Assembly (NCBI RefSeq): GCF_023516615.1
Contig: NZ_JAMGBF010000005.1
Coordinates: 1-64,000, forward strand
Length of the DNA stretch: 64,000 bases
DNA from: Streptomyces panaciradicis
Lineage (GTDB): Bacteria > Actinomycetota > Actinomycetes > Streptomycetales > Streptomycetaceae
Reading direction: 5' to 3'
The notes under the pieces are model-generated. The model was given only the letters and a program-made list of their open reading frames with translations. It was not told where the DNA came from and did no database searches. Position 1 is the first letter of the stretch; every line of letters begins with the position of its first letter. This document shows positions 26,211 to 34,936 of this stretch, one piece after another. Both the position numbers and the translations under genes were made by a program.

Positions 26211-26721
26211 TTTGAGGATCTTGGCGACCCTTGTCGATCAGCGCTCATCTTGTGGTGGCTCAGTCCGTCTCGGCCGTTGTCAGTCTTTTCCGATCCTTGT
26301 GTCCAACCTGCGTCCGGAACGTGGCTGCGACGTCGGCGAGCGCCCCACCGATGCCACATCCACCTCAACCATGGCTGCGGCGATGACGACGGTCGGGCAT
26401 GTTCTACGTGCTGTCCGCGCCGTCGGCGATGGTGGATACATCGGTGTGGTCAAACTGTCTCACGGCCCAACCCTCGGTACGGGCCCGCCGCCGCCAGGTC
26501 TCTAAGCTGGGAGTCGCTCCAGGATGCAGGCAGAGGGCCGTGACGTGTGAGTCCACGGGCGTGTCTGCCGCGGTCGCCGTCATGGGCGCCCGGCGCCGAG
26601 CACGGCGTCCAGGCTGACCGGCCGCTCAGAGCGGGTGGGGCGGCCTGCCGCCGATCCACTCGGCATCCCCGTCGGAGGCAACCGTCTCGTCGCGGAGGCG
26701 CTGTCCCCCGCCGAAGGCAGC
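26211..26721. other. Gap inside the island, next to the left att site
   Basis: No gene is supported over ~510 bp. Codon bias is weak in all frames, and short frames are interrupted by stops. This is the place where an integrase would be expected, so the segment may be its decayed remains, but I recognise no integrase motif. Confidence 0.4.
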
Positions 26722-27285
26722 TCACCGCGCGCAGCCGGGGGAGCTAAACTTCTTCGTCCGCGCACTCAATCTCTCGTGCAGAGCGATGGAGGCATGATTC
26801 TTCTCCTCGCGCTCAGCCTGTGCTCCCGCCGAGGCCCTGTCGTGACCGGCCTGCGGGAGAGTGCCGGAGGAGGCGGCCACGACGATCCCGACCGTCTTCC
26901 CGCCATCGAGTGCTCGCTCGACGAACAGCACCCCGTCCAGTTCCTGGACCAACGCCTGCGCAATCGACAAACCACGGCCGTGAAGTGATCCGACGTCACT
27001 CTGCACGGGTACCGGGCTCCCCGGGTGGCCGTCGTGTACTCCCAGGCGCATGCGGAAGTCGTCGAGCATCTCTATCGTCACGACTGCTTCCGCGGTGGCC
27101 GCGGAAGCGTGGAGCACGACGTTCGTCAACAGCTCCGAGACGATCAACCGCACTGTCTGGACGGCATGTTCGTCCACTGTTCCCCATGCGCGGAGCGTGT
27201 CGCAGACGGCTCCGCGCACACGAGGAACTCCGCGGGCGTCTGCGGGAACGGTGATGGACCAGGTGCGGCCGCACTGAGCGTTCAT
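26722..27285 (-). CDS. RsbW-like ATP-binding anti-sigma-type protein
   Basis: A 187-residue protein. Residues ~10-130 are an HATPase_c_2 domain: N-box LIVSELLTNVVLHA, then VHDGHPGSPVPV and HGRGLSIAQALVQEL. The final ~55 residues are polar and unrelated to the domain (QAEREEKNHASIALHERLSARTKK), longer than typical, perhaps through loss of an original stop. The ATG start has GAGGAG 7 nt upstream. Streptomyces encode many such solitary anti-sigma-type ATPases, and the partner here is unknown. It lies inside the att-bounded island. Confidence 0.75.
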   Translation of the reverse strand: MNAQCGRTWSITVPADARGVPRVRGAVCDTLRAWGTVDEHAVQTVRLIVSELLTNVVLHASAATAEAVVTIEMLDDFRMRLGVHDGHPGSPVPVQSDVGSLHGRGLSIAQALVQELDGVLFVERALDGGKTVGIVVAASSGTLPQAGHDRASAGAQAEREEKNHASIALHERLSARTKKFSSPGCAR

Positions 27286-27452
27286 GGCGAGAACTCCTCT
27301 GCTCGCCCGAGGCACGAAGGCTCTCGGATGCGCCAACGCTAGAAGTTCCGTGAGCACCGGCGACGACGCTTGCCGCGGCGCGGACAAGTATCGGCGGCTC
27401 CTGCGCAGGCGGCTGCCACGCACTGCACCCGCGTTGGCGCGACGGGTCGAAC

Positions 27453-28583
27453 TCAGTGGAACAGGACGGTCAGGAGATCGTCGCCGAGGCGGCGTACCCG
27501 TTCGAGGTCGAGCTGGTAGTAGGCGCGACGGCCGTCACGCACGACCGTGACGAGGCCGGCCTCACGCAGCCGGGCGAGGTGGCGGGAGACCTGCGGAAGG
27601 GACATACCTCCGCGGTCGGCCAGTTCGGACGGGGTGAGCGGTTCTCTCGCGATGGCACGGACGATGCGCTGCCGACCTGCGTCGCACAGCACTTCGAGGC
27701 GGCGGTTGACGACGGTGTGGGCAGGCTGGTCGCTGCCCTCCGCAAGCAGGGGGTACTGGACGACCGCGGCGAAGCCGGGCTCGTGCTTCACCAGCAGGTG
27801 CGGTCGCCCGAAGACCGACGGCACTATGAGCACCGGGGTGGTGGCCACGTTCACGATCCCGTGGTGGAACTTGTCGAAGACGACACGGGGCGGCTCGTCG
27901 CGGTAGGACGCCGAGGGGTCCAGACCGGCGAGGGTTCGGCCCGGACCCTCTCGCTGGATCCTCTTGCACAGTCCCGGCAGCTGTTCGGTGATCACCCGCT
28001 CGGCACGGGCCAAGTCCGTCTCCAGGGCCCGGGCGGCGCAGATGAGCAGATCAAGCAGGTCCGTCCGCAGACTGCCGGGGTCGCCCAGAAGTCTGTCGGC
28101 GAGCTCGGCTCGTGCGGTGGAGCGGCGCTCCGCCGACGCCAGCAGTCCTGCGCGCTGCCCGGCGTCTCCGAGAATCCGGTTCAGCGGTGGTCCGGAGTTG
28201 CCGCCTCTGATCGCGTACCCGGTCAGCTCCGCGAAGAGCGGGAGAGGCAGCCGCTCGATGTCCGCGATCTCCTCGGCGAGCGTGCGGTCTCCCACCGGAC
28301 TCAGCGGAAGCAGGTACCGGGCCCGGTACGAGGCCCACAAGGGTGCCCATTCCCGAATGTGGCGCCGCGTCTCGGGGCCGAGAGTGGAGACGCTTGTTCC
28401 GGTGCCGACCGAGGTGACGCCACGGTCCGGCTCGGCTTCCAGATCACGTGCCCAGCGAAGAGCCCACTGGTGGTGCTCGGTCTCGGTGTAGGCATGGAGT
28501 GCTGCCGTCAGCTCCGCGAGGGGAGATGCGCCCGCCACGACGTGAGTCGGACCGACGCCGGCAAGTGAGAGTACGACGCTCAC
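27453..28583 (-). CDS. ArsR-type winged-helix regulator with DUF5937-like N-terminal domain
   Basis: A 376-residue regulator. The long N-terminal part (~1-270; HAYTETEHHQWALRWARDL, YRARYLLPLSPVGDRTLAEEI) is the DUF5937-type region common in actinobacteria. The C-terminal ~90 residues are an ArsR winged helix (LCDAGRQRIVRAIAREPLTPSELADRGGMSLPQVSRHLARL ... RRAYYQLDLERVRRLG, split). The second of two tandem GTG codons is preferred because GGAGG stands 5 nt before it. It is divergent from the M20/ABC operon across ~115 bp and probably controls it. Confidence 0.8.
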   Translation of the reverse strand: MSVVLSLAGVGPTHVVAGASPLAELTAALHAYTETEHHQWALRWARDLEAEPDRGVTSVGTGTSVSTLGPETRRHIREWAPLWASYRARYLLPLSPVGDRTLAEEIADIERLPLPLFAELTGYAIRGGNSGPPLNRILGDAGQRAGLLASAERRSTARAELADRLLGDPGSLRTDLLDLLICAARALETDLARAERVITEQLPGLCKRIQREGPGRTLAGLDPSASYRDEPPRVVFDKFHHGIVNVATTPVLIVPSVFGRPHLLVKHEPGFAAVVQYPLLAEGSDQPAHTVVNRRLEVLCDAGRQRIVRAIAREPLTPSELADRGGMSLPQVSRHLARLREAGLVTVVRDGRRAYYQLDLERVRRLGDDLLTVLFH

Positions 28584-28698
28584 GCTCACCTCCGGTCCAC
28601 GGCCTGACGCTTATCGCGCCCCCGGTAAGCATTCTAGGGACTGCTCCCCGCACCGCCTACGGTTCCGGCAACCCAGACAGGACCAGCCCGGAGTTGCC

Positions 28699-29904
28699 AT
28701 GACCCTTCGTGTCCCCGCCGACCTGTGTGCCGCCGTGCGCGAGCGCCGGGCGGCACTGGACCAGCTCAGCCTCGATCTGCACGGAACACCGGAGACCCGG
28801 TTCGAGGAGCACTACGCCGTCGAGCAGCTCGCCGCACGATTGGCGGTAGCGGGTTTCGCGGTGGACAAGGACGTGGCGGGCCTGCCGACGGCGTTCACCG
28901 CAACGCACCGGGGCTCCGCGGACGGCCCGACGATCGCGGTGTTGCTGGAGTACGACGCCCTGCCGGACATAGGCCACGGCTGCGGGCACAACCTCATCGC
29001 GGCCGGCGGTCTGACCGCCGCCCTCGCCGCGGCTTCCGTGCGTCCCGGCCATCGAGGCACGCTCAAGGTGATCGGCACCCCGGGAGAGGAGGGCGGCGGC
29101 GGCAAGATCCTGATGCTGGAACGCGGCGTGTTCGAAGGAGTCGACGCCGCGGTGATGTTCCATCCCGCGGACCGCAGCCTGCGTGCCCGGCACGCTCTCG
29201 CCGCAAGCCATCTGCGGGTCGTCTTCCGGGGAGTCTCCGCGCACGCGGCCAAAGCGCCCTGGGACGGCCGTTCGGCAGCCGCAGGGACCCAACTCTTTCT
29301 CACGGCGGTCGACTCGCTGCGGCAGTTCATCCCCCCGACCGCCCGGGTGCACGGCGTCGTCGTGCGGGGCGGCGGCGCCCCAAACGTGGTACCCGACCAC
29401 GCCGAGGTGGACATCTTCGTCCGCGAGGCGACATCCGCGGCTCTGGATGCCCTGCTGCCCCGCGTGCTCGCCGCCGCCGACGGAGCGGCGCTGGCCACCG
29501 GCACGACCGTCGACTACGCGGAGACCGCGCCCCGGTACACAGAACGCAACAACAACATGGTGATGGCCGACCGGCTCGCCGCCTACACCACCGGCCTCGG
29601 GCTGGAACTGGAGCCGCCGTCGCCGCAGAATCCGGCCGGTTCTTCAGATATCGGTAATGTATCGGCCAAGATACCGGTAATTCATCCATATGTTCAGATA
29701 TGCCCGCGTGATACTCCCGGCCACTCCGTCCGGATGCGCGAAGCCGCCCGCAGCCCGTACGCACATGATGCGGTCGAGACCATCACGACCGCCCTGGCCG
29801 CGCTGGTTCTGGACCTCCTCGATGAGCCGGAGCTGCTTGACGAGGTCCGGGCCGAATTCCGGGCCTCCCTGCCTGTCCCCACCCGTGGTCAGGAATCGCC
29901 ATGA
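28699..29904 (+). CDS. M20-family amidohydrolase (AbgB/aminoacylase-like)
   Basis: A 401-residue zinc/manganese peptidase-fold hydrolase. The metal-binding motifs are [30 protein letters not shown] and the His in VMFHPADRS. The lid/dimer domain is ~180-290 ([17 protein letters not shown]). The C-terminal conserved GSSDIGNVS ... IHPY is present. The family removes acyl or aminobenzoyl groups from amino acids or cleaves peptide-like amides. The codons at 29641-29705 are strikingly AT-rich compared with the rest. It overlaps the permease gene by 4 bp (ATGA) and heads a four-gene operon. Confidence 0.88.
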   Translation: MTLRVPADLCAAVRERRAALDQLSLDLHGTPETRFEEHYAVEQLAARLAVAGFAVDKDVAGLPTAFTATHRGSADGPTIAVLLEYDALPDIGHGCGHNLIAAGGLTAALAAASVRPGHRGTLKVIGTPGEEGGGGKILMLERGVFEGVDAAVMFHPADRSLRARHALAASHLRVVFRGVSAHAAKAPWDGRSAAAGTQLFLTAVDSLRQFIPPTARVHGVVVRGGGAPNVVPDHAEVDIFVREATSAALDALLPRVLAAADGAALATGTTVDYAETAPRYTERNNNMVMADRLAAYTTGLGLELEPPSPQNPAGSSDIGNVSAKIPVIHPYVQICPRDTPGHSVRMREAARSPYAHDAVETITTALAALVLDLLDEPELLDEVRAEFRASLPVPTRGQESP

Positions 29905-30704
29905 ATGCCTCATCCCCGGTGTCCCTCGCGTCGAACGCCCTGGTCAACACGTTCTTCAACTGGGACCTGATCGCTCAGACCTTTCCCCGGCTGATCACCG
30001 AGGGCCTTCTCAACACCCTGATCATCGCCGCCGGTGCCATCATCGTGGGCGTCGTCATCGCACTGCTCGCCGCCATGCTGCTGCTGTCGAACCGATGGTG
30101 GATGCGCCTGCCGGCACGGATCTACGTCGATGTCTTCCGCGGCCTGCCCGTGATCATCACGGTGATGCTGGTGGGGGTGGGCCTGCCCGCCGCGGGCATC
30201 CGTCTCTTCGGTACCGATCCGTTCGGGTACGCGATCCTGGCGATCGGGATCATCTCCGGTGCCTACACCGCCGAGATCTTCCGTTCCGGGATACAGAGCG
30301 TCGATCCCGGTCAGCTGCAGGCGGCCCGCAGTCTCGGCATGAGCTATTTGCGAGCCATGCGCCTGGTCGTGGTTCCCCAGGGCATCCGGCGCGTGCTGCC
30401 CGCCCTGGCCGGCCAGTTCGTCAAGGACATCAAGGAAAGTTCGCTGGTCTACCTTCTCGGCCTGGCCGTGGGACAGCGCGAGCTGTACTTCATCGCCCAG
30501 GAGGAGGTCGCGCGGACGTACAACTCCTCACCACTGATCGCGGCCGGCATCTGCTACCTCGCCCTCACCATCCCCCTGACCTACTTCGTCAACCACCTCG
30601 ACGGGCGGCTGCGCGAAGGGCCACGCCCCGAGAGCACTCCGGCTCCAGCCGACCCCGACCTGCCCGACACCCCGGTTGCAGCATCGGGAGGAGAGAGCCG
30701 ATGA
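29901..30704 (+). CDS. Polar amino-acid ABC transporter permease (HisM/GlnP-type)
   Basis: A 267-residue membrane protein with five to six hydrophobic segments and the EAA-like loop [28 protein letters not shown]. The N-terminal [26 protein letters not shown] is typical of the HEQRo permease family. The C-terminal tail is Pro-rich. It overlaps its neighbours by ATGA on both sides, indicating translational coupling with the hydrolase and the ATPase. Confidence 0.9.
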   Translation: MNASSPVSLASNALVNTFFNWDLIAQTFPRLITEGLLNTLIIAAGAIIVGVVIALLAAMLLLSNRWWMRLPARIYVDVFRGLPVIITVMLVGVGLPAAGIRLFGTDPFGYAILAIGIISGAYTAEIFRSGIQSVDPGQLQAARSLGMSYLRAMRLVVVPQGIRRVLPALAGQFVKDIKESSLVYLLGLAVGQRELYFIAQEEVARTYNSSPLIAAGICYLALTIPLTYFVNHLDGRLREGPRPESTPAPADPDLPDTPVAASGGESR

Positions 30705-31486
30705 TCCCCACCACCGGAGAAGAACCGATGTCCAGCGCAGCCAAGGCGCCCCCCGCCTCCGCGGCCTTGCGCGTCACCGCTCTGAGCAAGAGCTACGGCT
30801 CCACGACCGTCCTGCGTGACATCAGTCTGGACATCCAACGGGGAGAAACGCTCTGTCTCATCGGCCCGTCCGGATCCGGCAAGTCCACGCTGCTGAAGTG
30901 TCTCAACCTGCTGGAACGGCCCGACACGGGCGACATCTGGCTCGGTGAGACCTGCCTGACCGCCCCCGGCACCGACGTGGACGCGGTCCGCGCCCGCATC
31001 GGCATGGTCTTCCAGCACTTCAACCTCTTCCCGCACATGAGCGTCGAGCGCAACATCACGGTTGCACTGACCTCGGTCAAGGGCTTCACCCGCGAACGGG
31101 CCAGGTCGGTTGCGCGACGTCGTCTGGACGAGGTGGGCCTCGCGGCGTTCGCCGACCAGAGGCCCGGCCGCCTGTCGGGCGGGCAGCAACAGCGCGTGGC
31201 CATCGCCCGTGCTCTCGCCATGGAACCCGAGGTCATGCTCTTCGACGAGGCGACCTCGGCGCTCGACCCCGAACTCGTCAAGGACGTGCTCGCCGTGATG
31301 CGTGACCTCGCTCAGGGCGGCATGACCATGGCCGTCGTCACCCACGAAATGGGCTTCGCCCGGGAGGCCGCCGACCGCGTCGCCTTCATGTGCGACAGCC
31401 GCCTCGCCGAGATCGACACCCCTGACCGGATCTTCGAAGGCGCCCAGCACCCCCGGCTGCGCCAGTTCCTCAACCAGGTCCTGTGA
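30701..31486 (+). CDS. Polar amino-acid ABC transporter ATPase (GlnQ-type)
   Basis: A 261-residue ATPase with Walker [11 protein letters not shown]-loop [12 protein letters not shown], signature [10 protein letters not shown], Walker [13 protein letters not shown] and switch His in VVTHEMGFA. It energises import through the preceding permease. The ATG overlaps the permease TGA; an internal ATG 27 bp downstream is an alternative start. Confidence 0.93.
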   Translation: MIPTTGEEPMSSAAKAPPASAALRVTALSKSYGSTTVLRDISLDIQRGETLCLIGPSGSGKSTLLKCLNLLERPDTGDIWLGETCLTAPGTDVDAVRARIGMVFQHFNLFPHMSVERNITVALTSVKGFTRERARSVARRRLDEVGLAAFADQRPGRLSGGQQQRVAIARALAMEPEVMLFDEATSALDPELVKDVLAVMRDLAQGGMTMAVVTHEMGFAREAADRVAFMCDSRLAEIDTPDRIFEGAQHPRLRQFLNQVL

Positions 31487-32391
31487 ACGCCCCTCCTCAG
31501 CAGAAAGCCCAGCCCATGCACCCCTGTTCCCGCAGATCCCTGCTCGCCGGCACCGCGGCCACCGTGCTGCTGCTCACCCTCACCGCCTGCGGCGGCGACA
31601 GCGAGGCGGCAGGCTCCTCGGCCGGCAGGTACAGGCTCGTCCAGTCCGGCGTGATCACAGCCGGCACGCAGGCCGAGCAGCCGCCCTTCGCCGTCACCGA
31701 CGCCTCAGGCAAGCCGAGCGGGTTCGCCGTGGACCTGATGAACGAGGCCGCCGAGCGTCTCGGCGTCAAGGTCCAGTACAAGACAACGAACCTGCAGGGC
31801 ATCCTCGCAGGCCTGTCCGCCGGCCAGTACGACATCGGCGTCGCGGGGGTCGGCGCCACCCCCGAGCGCAAGAAGCAGGTCGCCTTCACCACCCCGTACT
31901 ACTGGGGCTTCACCGATGTCCTCACCCTCAAGGGTGGCAAGCAGACCAGGCTCTCCGACTTCGACGGCAAGCGGATCGGTGCCGTCAGTGGGTCCGTGCA
32001 GGAAACGTTCGTCACTCGCGAGATGCCCCGCGCCGAGCTGGTCAAGTTCAAAGACCAGACAGCACTGATCACCCAGCTCCTCTCCGGTGGTGTCGAAGGA
32101 GTGGTCCTGGGCGGCGCCGACGCCGACGAATACGCCCAGAAGCAGCCGGTGCGCATCGCGGTGGAACTCGACAGCCTGCAGGGCAGCGCCTTCCCCCTGC
32201 GCAAGGACGGCGACCCGAAGCTGCTGAAGGACATAGACGCCGCGATCGACGCGATGATCGAGGACGGCACCTACGTCCGGCTCTACAAGAAGTACTTCCA
32301 CGATCCCATTGCCAAGGACATGCTCAGAGAGCGTCCAAAGCTGGTCTGGCAGATCAACAAGCACCCAGACCTGTCCCCGCCCGGAAACTGA
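31483..32391 (+). CDS. Amino-acid-type substrate-binding lipoprotein
   Basis: A 302-residue family 3 solute-binding protein. The signal peptide contains [22 protein letters not shown], a lipobox with a twin-arginine-like start. The mature domain shows [30 protein letters not shown] and [12 protein letters not shown]. The GTG start overlaps the ATPase stop (GTGA), matching the coupling seen through the operon; an ATG 33 bp later also gives a good signal. Together with the M20 hydrolase it suggests uptake and hydrolysis of an acylated or conjugated amino acid. Confidence 0.88.
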   Translation: MNAPPQQKAQPMHPCSRRSLLAGTAATVLLLTLTACGGDSEAAGSSAGRYRLVQSGVITAGTQAEQPPFAVTDASGKPSGFAVDLMNEAAERLGVKVQYKTTNLQGILAGLSAGQYDIGVAGVGATPERKKQVAFTTPYYWGFTDVLTLKGGKQTRLSDFDGKRIGAVSGSVQETFVTREMPRAELVKFKDQTALITQLLSGGVEGVVLGGADADEYAQKQPVRIAVELDSLQGSAFPLRKDGDPKLLKDIDAAIDAMIEDGTYVRLYKKYFHDPIAKDMLRERPKLVWQINKHPDLSPPGN

Positions 32392-32445
32392 CGTCACAGC
32401 CGACGGATCCAGCCTCCCGTCCTCCCCTCGGGAGGATGCCACCGG

Positions 32446-32477
32446 GCCGGGTCACGGAATTCGTTCCGTGACCCGGC
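32446..32477 (+). terminator. Strong terminator of the M20/ABC operon
   Basis: The arms gccgggtcacggaa and ttccgtgacccggc (14 perfect pairs) enclose ttcg, 55 bp after the binding-protein stop. Confidence 0.85.
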
Positions 32478-32793
32478 GACCGGCATATCCACCGGCGCCG
32501 TGGGCAGTCACCACCGGCTTCAGCAGCTTGAGGGAACCGCCCACTGTGGGACGGCATCGGATCCATCACCTGGGCGGGTCTGACCAACTGGACTCCGTTC
32601 TCCAGGCGGCCCCGAGACCGTCTCAACTTCGGGCGGGCCGCGGACGGGACCGGGTTCAGTGGTCGCCTCAGCGTGGTGCACTGGGTGTCGGCTCTGCAGC
32701 TCGTTCAGGCCGAATACGTATGCTGGGGCAGTGACCTGGGGTGTCGGTCATCGAGAGGTCTACACACCGACAGCGTGAACTGGCTCCAGAAGA
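32478..32793. other. Gap between the M20/ABC operon and vapC
   Basis: No gene is supported. Short frames lack a clear start and codon bias is poor. It may hold decayed mobile DNA, but no transposase motif is recognisable. Confidence 0.4.
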
Positions 32794-33201
32794 TCAGGCT
32801 CGTACGTCTCGCTGCTGGACTTCCTTGAGGACTCCGGCCACCGCCGCGAAGTCATTGTCCACGTGGAGGACGGTGTGCCCATGGTGCACAGCTGTCGCAC
32901 ACACCAACAGGTCGATCGCTCCAGCCGCGCGGTGCTGGCCCCGTTGGGTCAGTTTGTACTGCGCGGTGTCGACCCAACGCCAGGCGTTCTTCGGAACCGG
33001 AGAGAGCAAGCAGAGCGCGTCCAGTTCCTCTGCGAGATCATCCCGATGGGACGGACTGGTTGCCGAGTAGAGAAATTCGGCCCGTGTCGGCTCGCAGAGG
33101 TGGAAAACCCCGGCAGCAATGTGCCCCTCCCAGGCACGCAACGCACCTGGGGTGCGAAACAGATGCCACAGAGCCGAGGTGTCCACCAGATACGTGATCA
33201 C
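32794..33201 (-). CDS. vapC: PIN-domain toxin VapC
   Basis: A 135-residue PIN ribonuclease. Acidic residues sit at the expected places: Asp in LVDTSALWHLF, Glu in TRAEFLY, Asp in GAIDLLVCATAVHHG and Asp in VLHVDNDFAAV. VapC toxins cleave specific RNAs, often tRNA or rRNA loops, when freed from VapB. The ATG overlaps the end of the antitoxin gene by 4 bp. The pair lies inside the att-bounded island, where it could stabilise the region. Confidence 0.9.
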   Translation of the reverse strand: MITYLVDTSALWHLFRTPGALRAWEGHIAAGVFHLCEPTRAEFLYSATSPSHRDDLAEELDALCLLSPVPKNAWRWVDTAQYKLTQRGQHRAAGAIDLLVCATAVHHGHTVLHVDNDFAAVAGVLKEVQQRDVRA

Positions 33202-33431
33202 TCGAAGGCCTCGCGTCGCGCACGCTTCTCCGCGTCATGCGCCGCCGCAGCCTGCTCGAACTCGCCGCGCGCGCCTCGCTCGGCCAGCTTCTCCGCAGCC
33301 TCAAGCCGCTTGATCCGCGCAACGTAGTCCCGCAGGGCCGCGTTGACGGTCTCCTTCTTCGTCGTGACACCCATGAGCCGCATGGCCTCGGCCAGCGCCT
33401 CGTCGTCGAGATCAATCTGCGTGACGGACAT
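33198..33431 (-). CDS. vapB: Antitoxin VapB
   Basis: A 77-residue antitoxin. The N-terminal ribbon-helix-helix (MSVTQIDLDDEALAEAMRLMGVTTKKETVNAALRDYV, in two parts) binds DNA. The charged helical C-terminus (AERGARGEFEQAAAAHDAEKR) would wrap VapC. It is encoded immediately upstream of vapC and probably represses the operon through the palindrome at 33452-33474. Confidence 0.9.
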   Translation of the reverse strand: MSVTQIDLDDEALAEAMRLMGVTTKKETVNAALRDYVARIKRLEAAEKLAERGARGEFEQAAAAHDAEKRARREAFE

Positions 33432-33451
33432 CGGGCACCTCCATCATCCAC

Positions 33452-33474
33452 GATGTATGCATCCAGGATACATC
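33452..33474. promoter_or_regulatory. vapBC operator palindrome
   Basis: gatgtat and atacatc are 7-bp inverted arms separated by 9 bp, 21 bp upstream of the vapB start. The AT-rich arms also look like promoter -10 material. The position suits VapB autoregulation. Confidence 0.65.
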
Positions 33475-33877
33475 ACCAACATTGACGCGGGCGTGCGCAC
33501 GCACCCACTGGTACTCGCGACCGCCACTGTGCTCGCCGCGCGACCGGCCACGCGCATCAGGACTCCCTTGACAAGCGCGCGAAGGCCGACGGCTCAGTCC
33601 GCGTGCGTGCCGGGGTGCGGTACATGAACGCCAGCGTCTCCTCAGTCGGCACATCACATCTCCCGGGATCGACCGGGTCCGCTCGGCGCAACGGTTCGAG
33701 AGGACCGGCGCACCGGACTGACCCACCCGACATCGGGTGCGAGCCGCACAGCAAGTGGGCGCCCCCGTGCACCACCGAGCCGCCAGTCGGGACTCCCCGG
33801 CAGCGGCGAGGGGCGGAACCGGCACAGGTGATGCGGACCACGCCGTCAGCGGCGCTCAGGAGACTTCCGGGCGCGTT
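33475..33877. other. Non-coding or decayed stretch upstream of vapBC
   Basis: No gene is supported. A 31-codon frame with GTG start on the minus strand (VPTEETLAFMYRTP...) ends near 33563 and has a weak GGGAG site, but nothing further supports it. Confidence 0.35.
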
Positions 33878-34036
33878 TCAGGTTTCTCGGGCGAGGGGCA
33901 GCGCGTCGGCTTCGTCGGTGCCCCGGGGGACGAGAGTGCTGGGGACGGTGACGGTACGCGGCGGTCGCTCGGGCTCGGCGATGCGATCGATGGCCAGCCG
34001 TGCCGCCTGGCGGCCGACTTCCTGGGGATCCTGGTT
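33878..34036 (-). pseudogene. C-terminal fragment of a LacI-family regulator
   Basis: The minus frame encodes DPQEVGRQAARLAIDRI and then RTVTVPSTLVPRGTDEADA before a stop at 33878. This is the recognisable last ~45 residues of a LacI-type repressor (dimer helix and final strand). Upstream of ~34036 the similarity disappears, so the DNA-binding and most of the sensor domain are gone. It is probably truncated by the rearrangement that built the island. Confidence 0.7.
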
Positions 34037-34319
34037 TCCCTGGCTCCTTGACCACCCGCGAGACCCACTCCGCGCGGAGCTGCAACCCCAGGCAGCCGCC
34101 ACCTGAAACGCCCTATGCCGTATGCGGACGACTCTTCGGGGAGCCCTCCGCAGTGCTCCCCCCCGATGCCTCCGGCCTCAGGACGGCCTCAATCAATCCT
34201 CCGGCCACGGCGGAGCCGGGCCCCGGCCCCAAACCCACGAGCAGCGGATTCAGTCCGTTCAGGCAAAGTTGACGATCCGACAGACAAAATGAACGTTTCC
34301 GCAGTTCACAGCCATGCAC
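34037..34319. other. Gap between the LacI fragment and the tRNA genes
   Basis: No gene is supported in this 283-bp end of the island. It would carry attP-flanking sequence if the island came from an integrative element. Confidence 0.4.
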
Positions 34320-34396
34320 TGGTGGGGCGGGTGGGACTCGAACCCACGGCCGACGGATTATGAGTCCGCTGCTCTAACCGGCTGAGCTACCGCCCC
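34320..34396 (-). tRNA. tRNA with CAU anticodon (elongator Met or Ile2)
   Basis: The cloverleaf reads GGGGCGG acceptor, AGCTCAGCCGGTTAGAGC D-arm, anticodon stem GCGGA with loop CTCATAA, and T-arm GTGGGTTCGAGTCCCAC, with CCA encoded. The CAU anticodon is shared by Met and lysidine-modified Ile tRNAs; the purine-rich acceptor does not settle which. Its 3' part is duplicated at 26172-26210, making it the integration target of the island to its left. Confidence 0.9.
34329..34367 (-). mobile_element. Right att-like copy inside tRNA(CAU)
   Basis: Exact 39-bp match to 26172-26210. Because integration regenerates the tRNA from element-borne 3' sequence, this copy marks the tRNA-proximal end of the island. 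Confidence 0.75.
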
Positions 34397-34540
34397 ATAG
34401 CGGCGTGTCGCGTACATGTGTGCGCGCCGTCTGCCGCAGCATAGCCGCTCATACGATCTCCTGCTTCGCAGGGGCGACTTCGCATGCCCTTCAAGACTCC
34501 GCCCTGACCTGCACGGTTCCCCCGCGCGCGGCCGGACATG

Positions 34541-34562
34541 AAAAAGGACCCCGCGGGGTCCT
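34541..34562 (-). terminator. Terminator of the tRNA-Asn array
   Basis: On the minus strand aggacccc-gc-ggggtcct is followed by TTTTT, a canonical intrinsic terminator 12 bp beyond the last tRNA-Asn. tRNA(CAU) further left therefore probably has its own promoter in 34397-34540. Confidence 0.8.
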
Positions 34563-34573
34563 CGTTCAGCATG

Positions 34574-34646
34574 CTCCCCCGACTGGACTCGAACCAGTAA
34601 CCTGCCGGTTAACAGCCGGCTGCTCTGCCAATTGAGCTACGGAGGA
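34574..34646 (-). tRNA. tRNA-Asn (GUU), copy 1
   Basis: Acceptor TCCTCCG pairs with CGGGGGA (G-U pairs included). The anticodon loop is CTGTTAA (GTT) and the T-loop TTCGAGT. CCA is not encoded. Identical to the two neighbouring copies. Confidence 0.95.
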
Positions 34647-34651
34647 CCGAG

Positions 34652-34724
34652 CTCCCCCGACTGGACTCGAACCAGTAACCTGCCGGTTAACAGCCGGCTG
34701 CTCTGCCAATTGAGCTACGGAGGA
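34652..34724 (-). tRNA. tRNA-Asn (GUU), copy 2
   Basis: Identical 73-nt copy, separated from its neighbours by the 5-nt spacer ccgag; the array period is 78 bp. Confidence 0.95.
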
Positions 34725-34729
34725 CCGAG

Positions 34730-34802
34730 CTCCCCCGACTGGACTCGAACCAGTAACCTGCCGGTTAACAGCCGGCTGCTCTGCCAATTGAGCTACGGAG
34801 GA
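34730..34802 (-). tRNA. tRNA-Asn (GUU), copy 3
   Basis: Third identical copy, the promoter-proximal one. The array is read leftward from a promoter expected in 34803-34936. Confidence 0.95.
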
Positions 34803-34936
34803 ATGCATCGTTGCATCGAACGCACCTACCTGGGTATTCGCCAGGGGGCGGGCGCTCGCTGCGACACATACATTAGCGCAAGCAGGGGGGTGCTCCGCCA
34901 ATCGGTATCCCCCATGGACGGAAGGGTGGCTCCCCC

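Noticed and set aside
26221..26340. Possible integrase C-terminus on the minus strand next to the left att copy (frame ending VGHKDRKRLTTAETD)
   Set aside because: The placement is classic for an integrase, but the frame is only ~32 codons, preceded by a stop, and has no catalytic motif.
32478..32793. Transposase remnant before vapC
   Set aside because: Some frames look vaguely protein-like, but no DDE or other transposase motif, terminal repeat or start is visible.
32794..33327. Plus-strand frames over vapBC
   Set aside because: The minus-strand products are clear VapC and VapB proteins with an operator, so the plus frames are shadows.
34574..34802. Regularly spaced direct repeats resembling a CRISPR array
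   Set aside because: The repeats are complete tRNA-Asn cloverleaves with 5-nt spacers; there is no spacer diversity and no cas gene.
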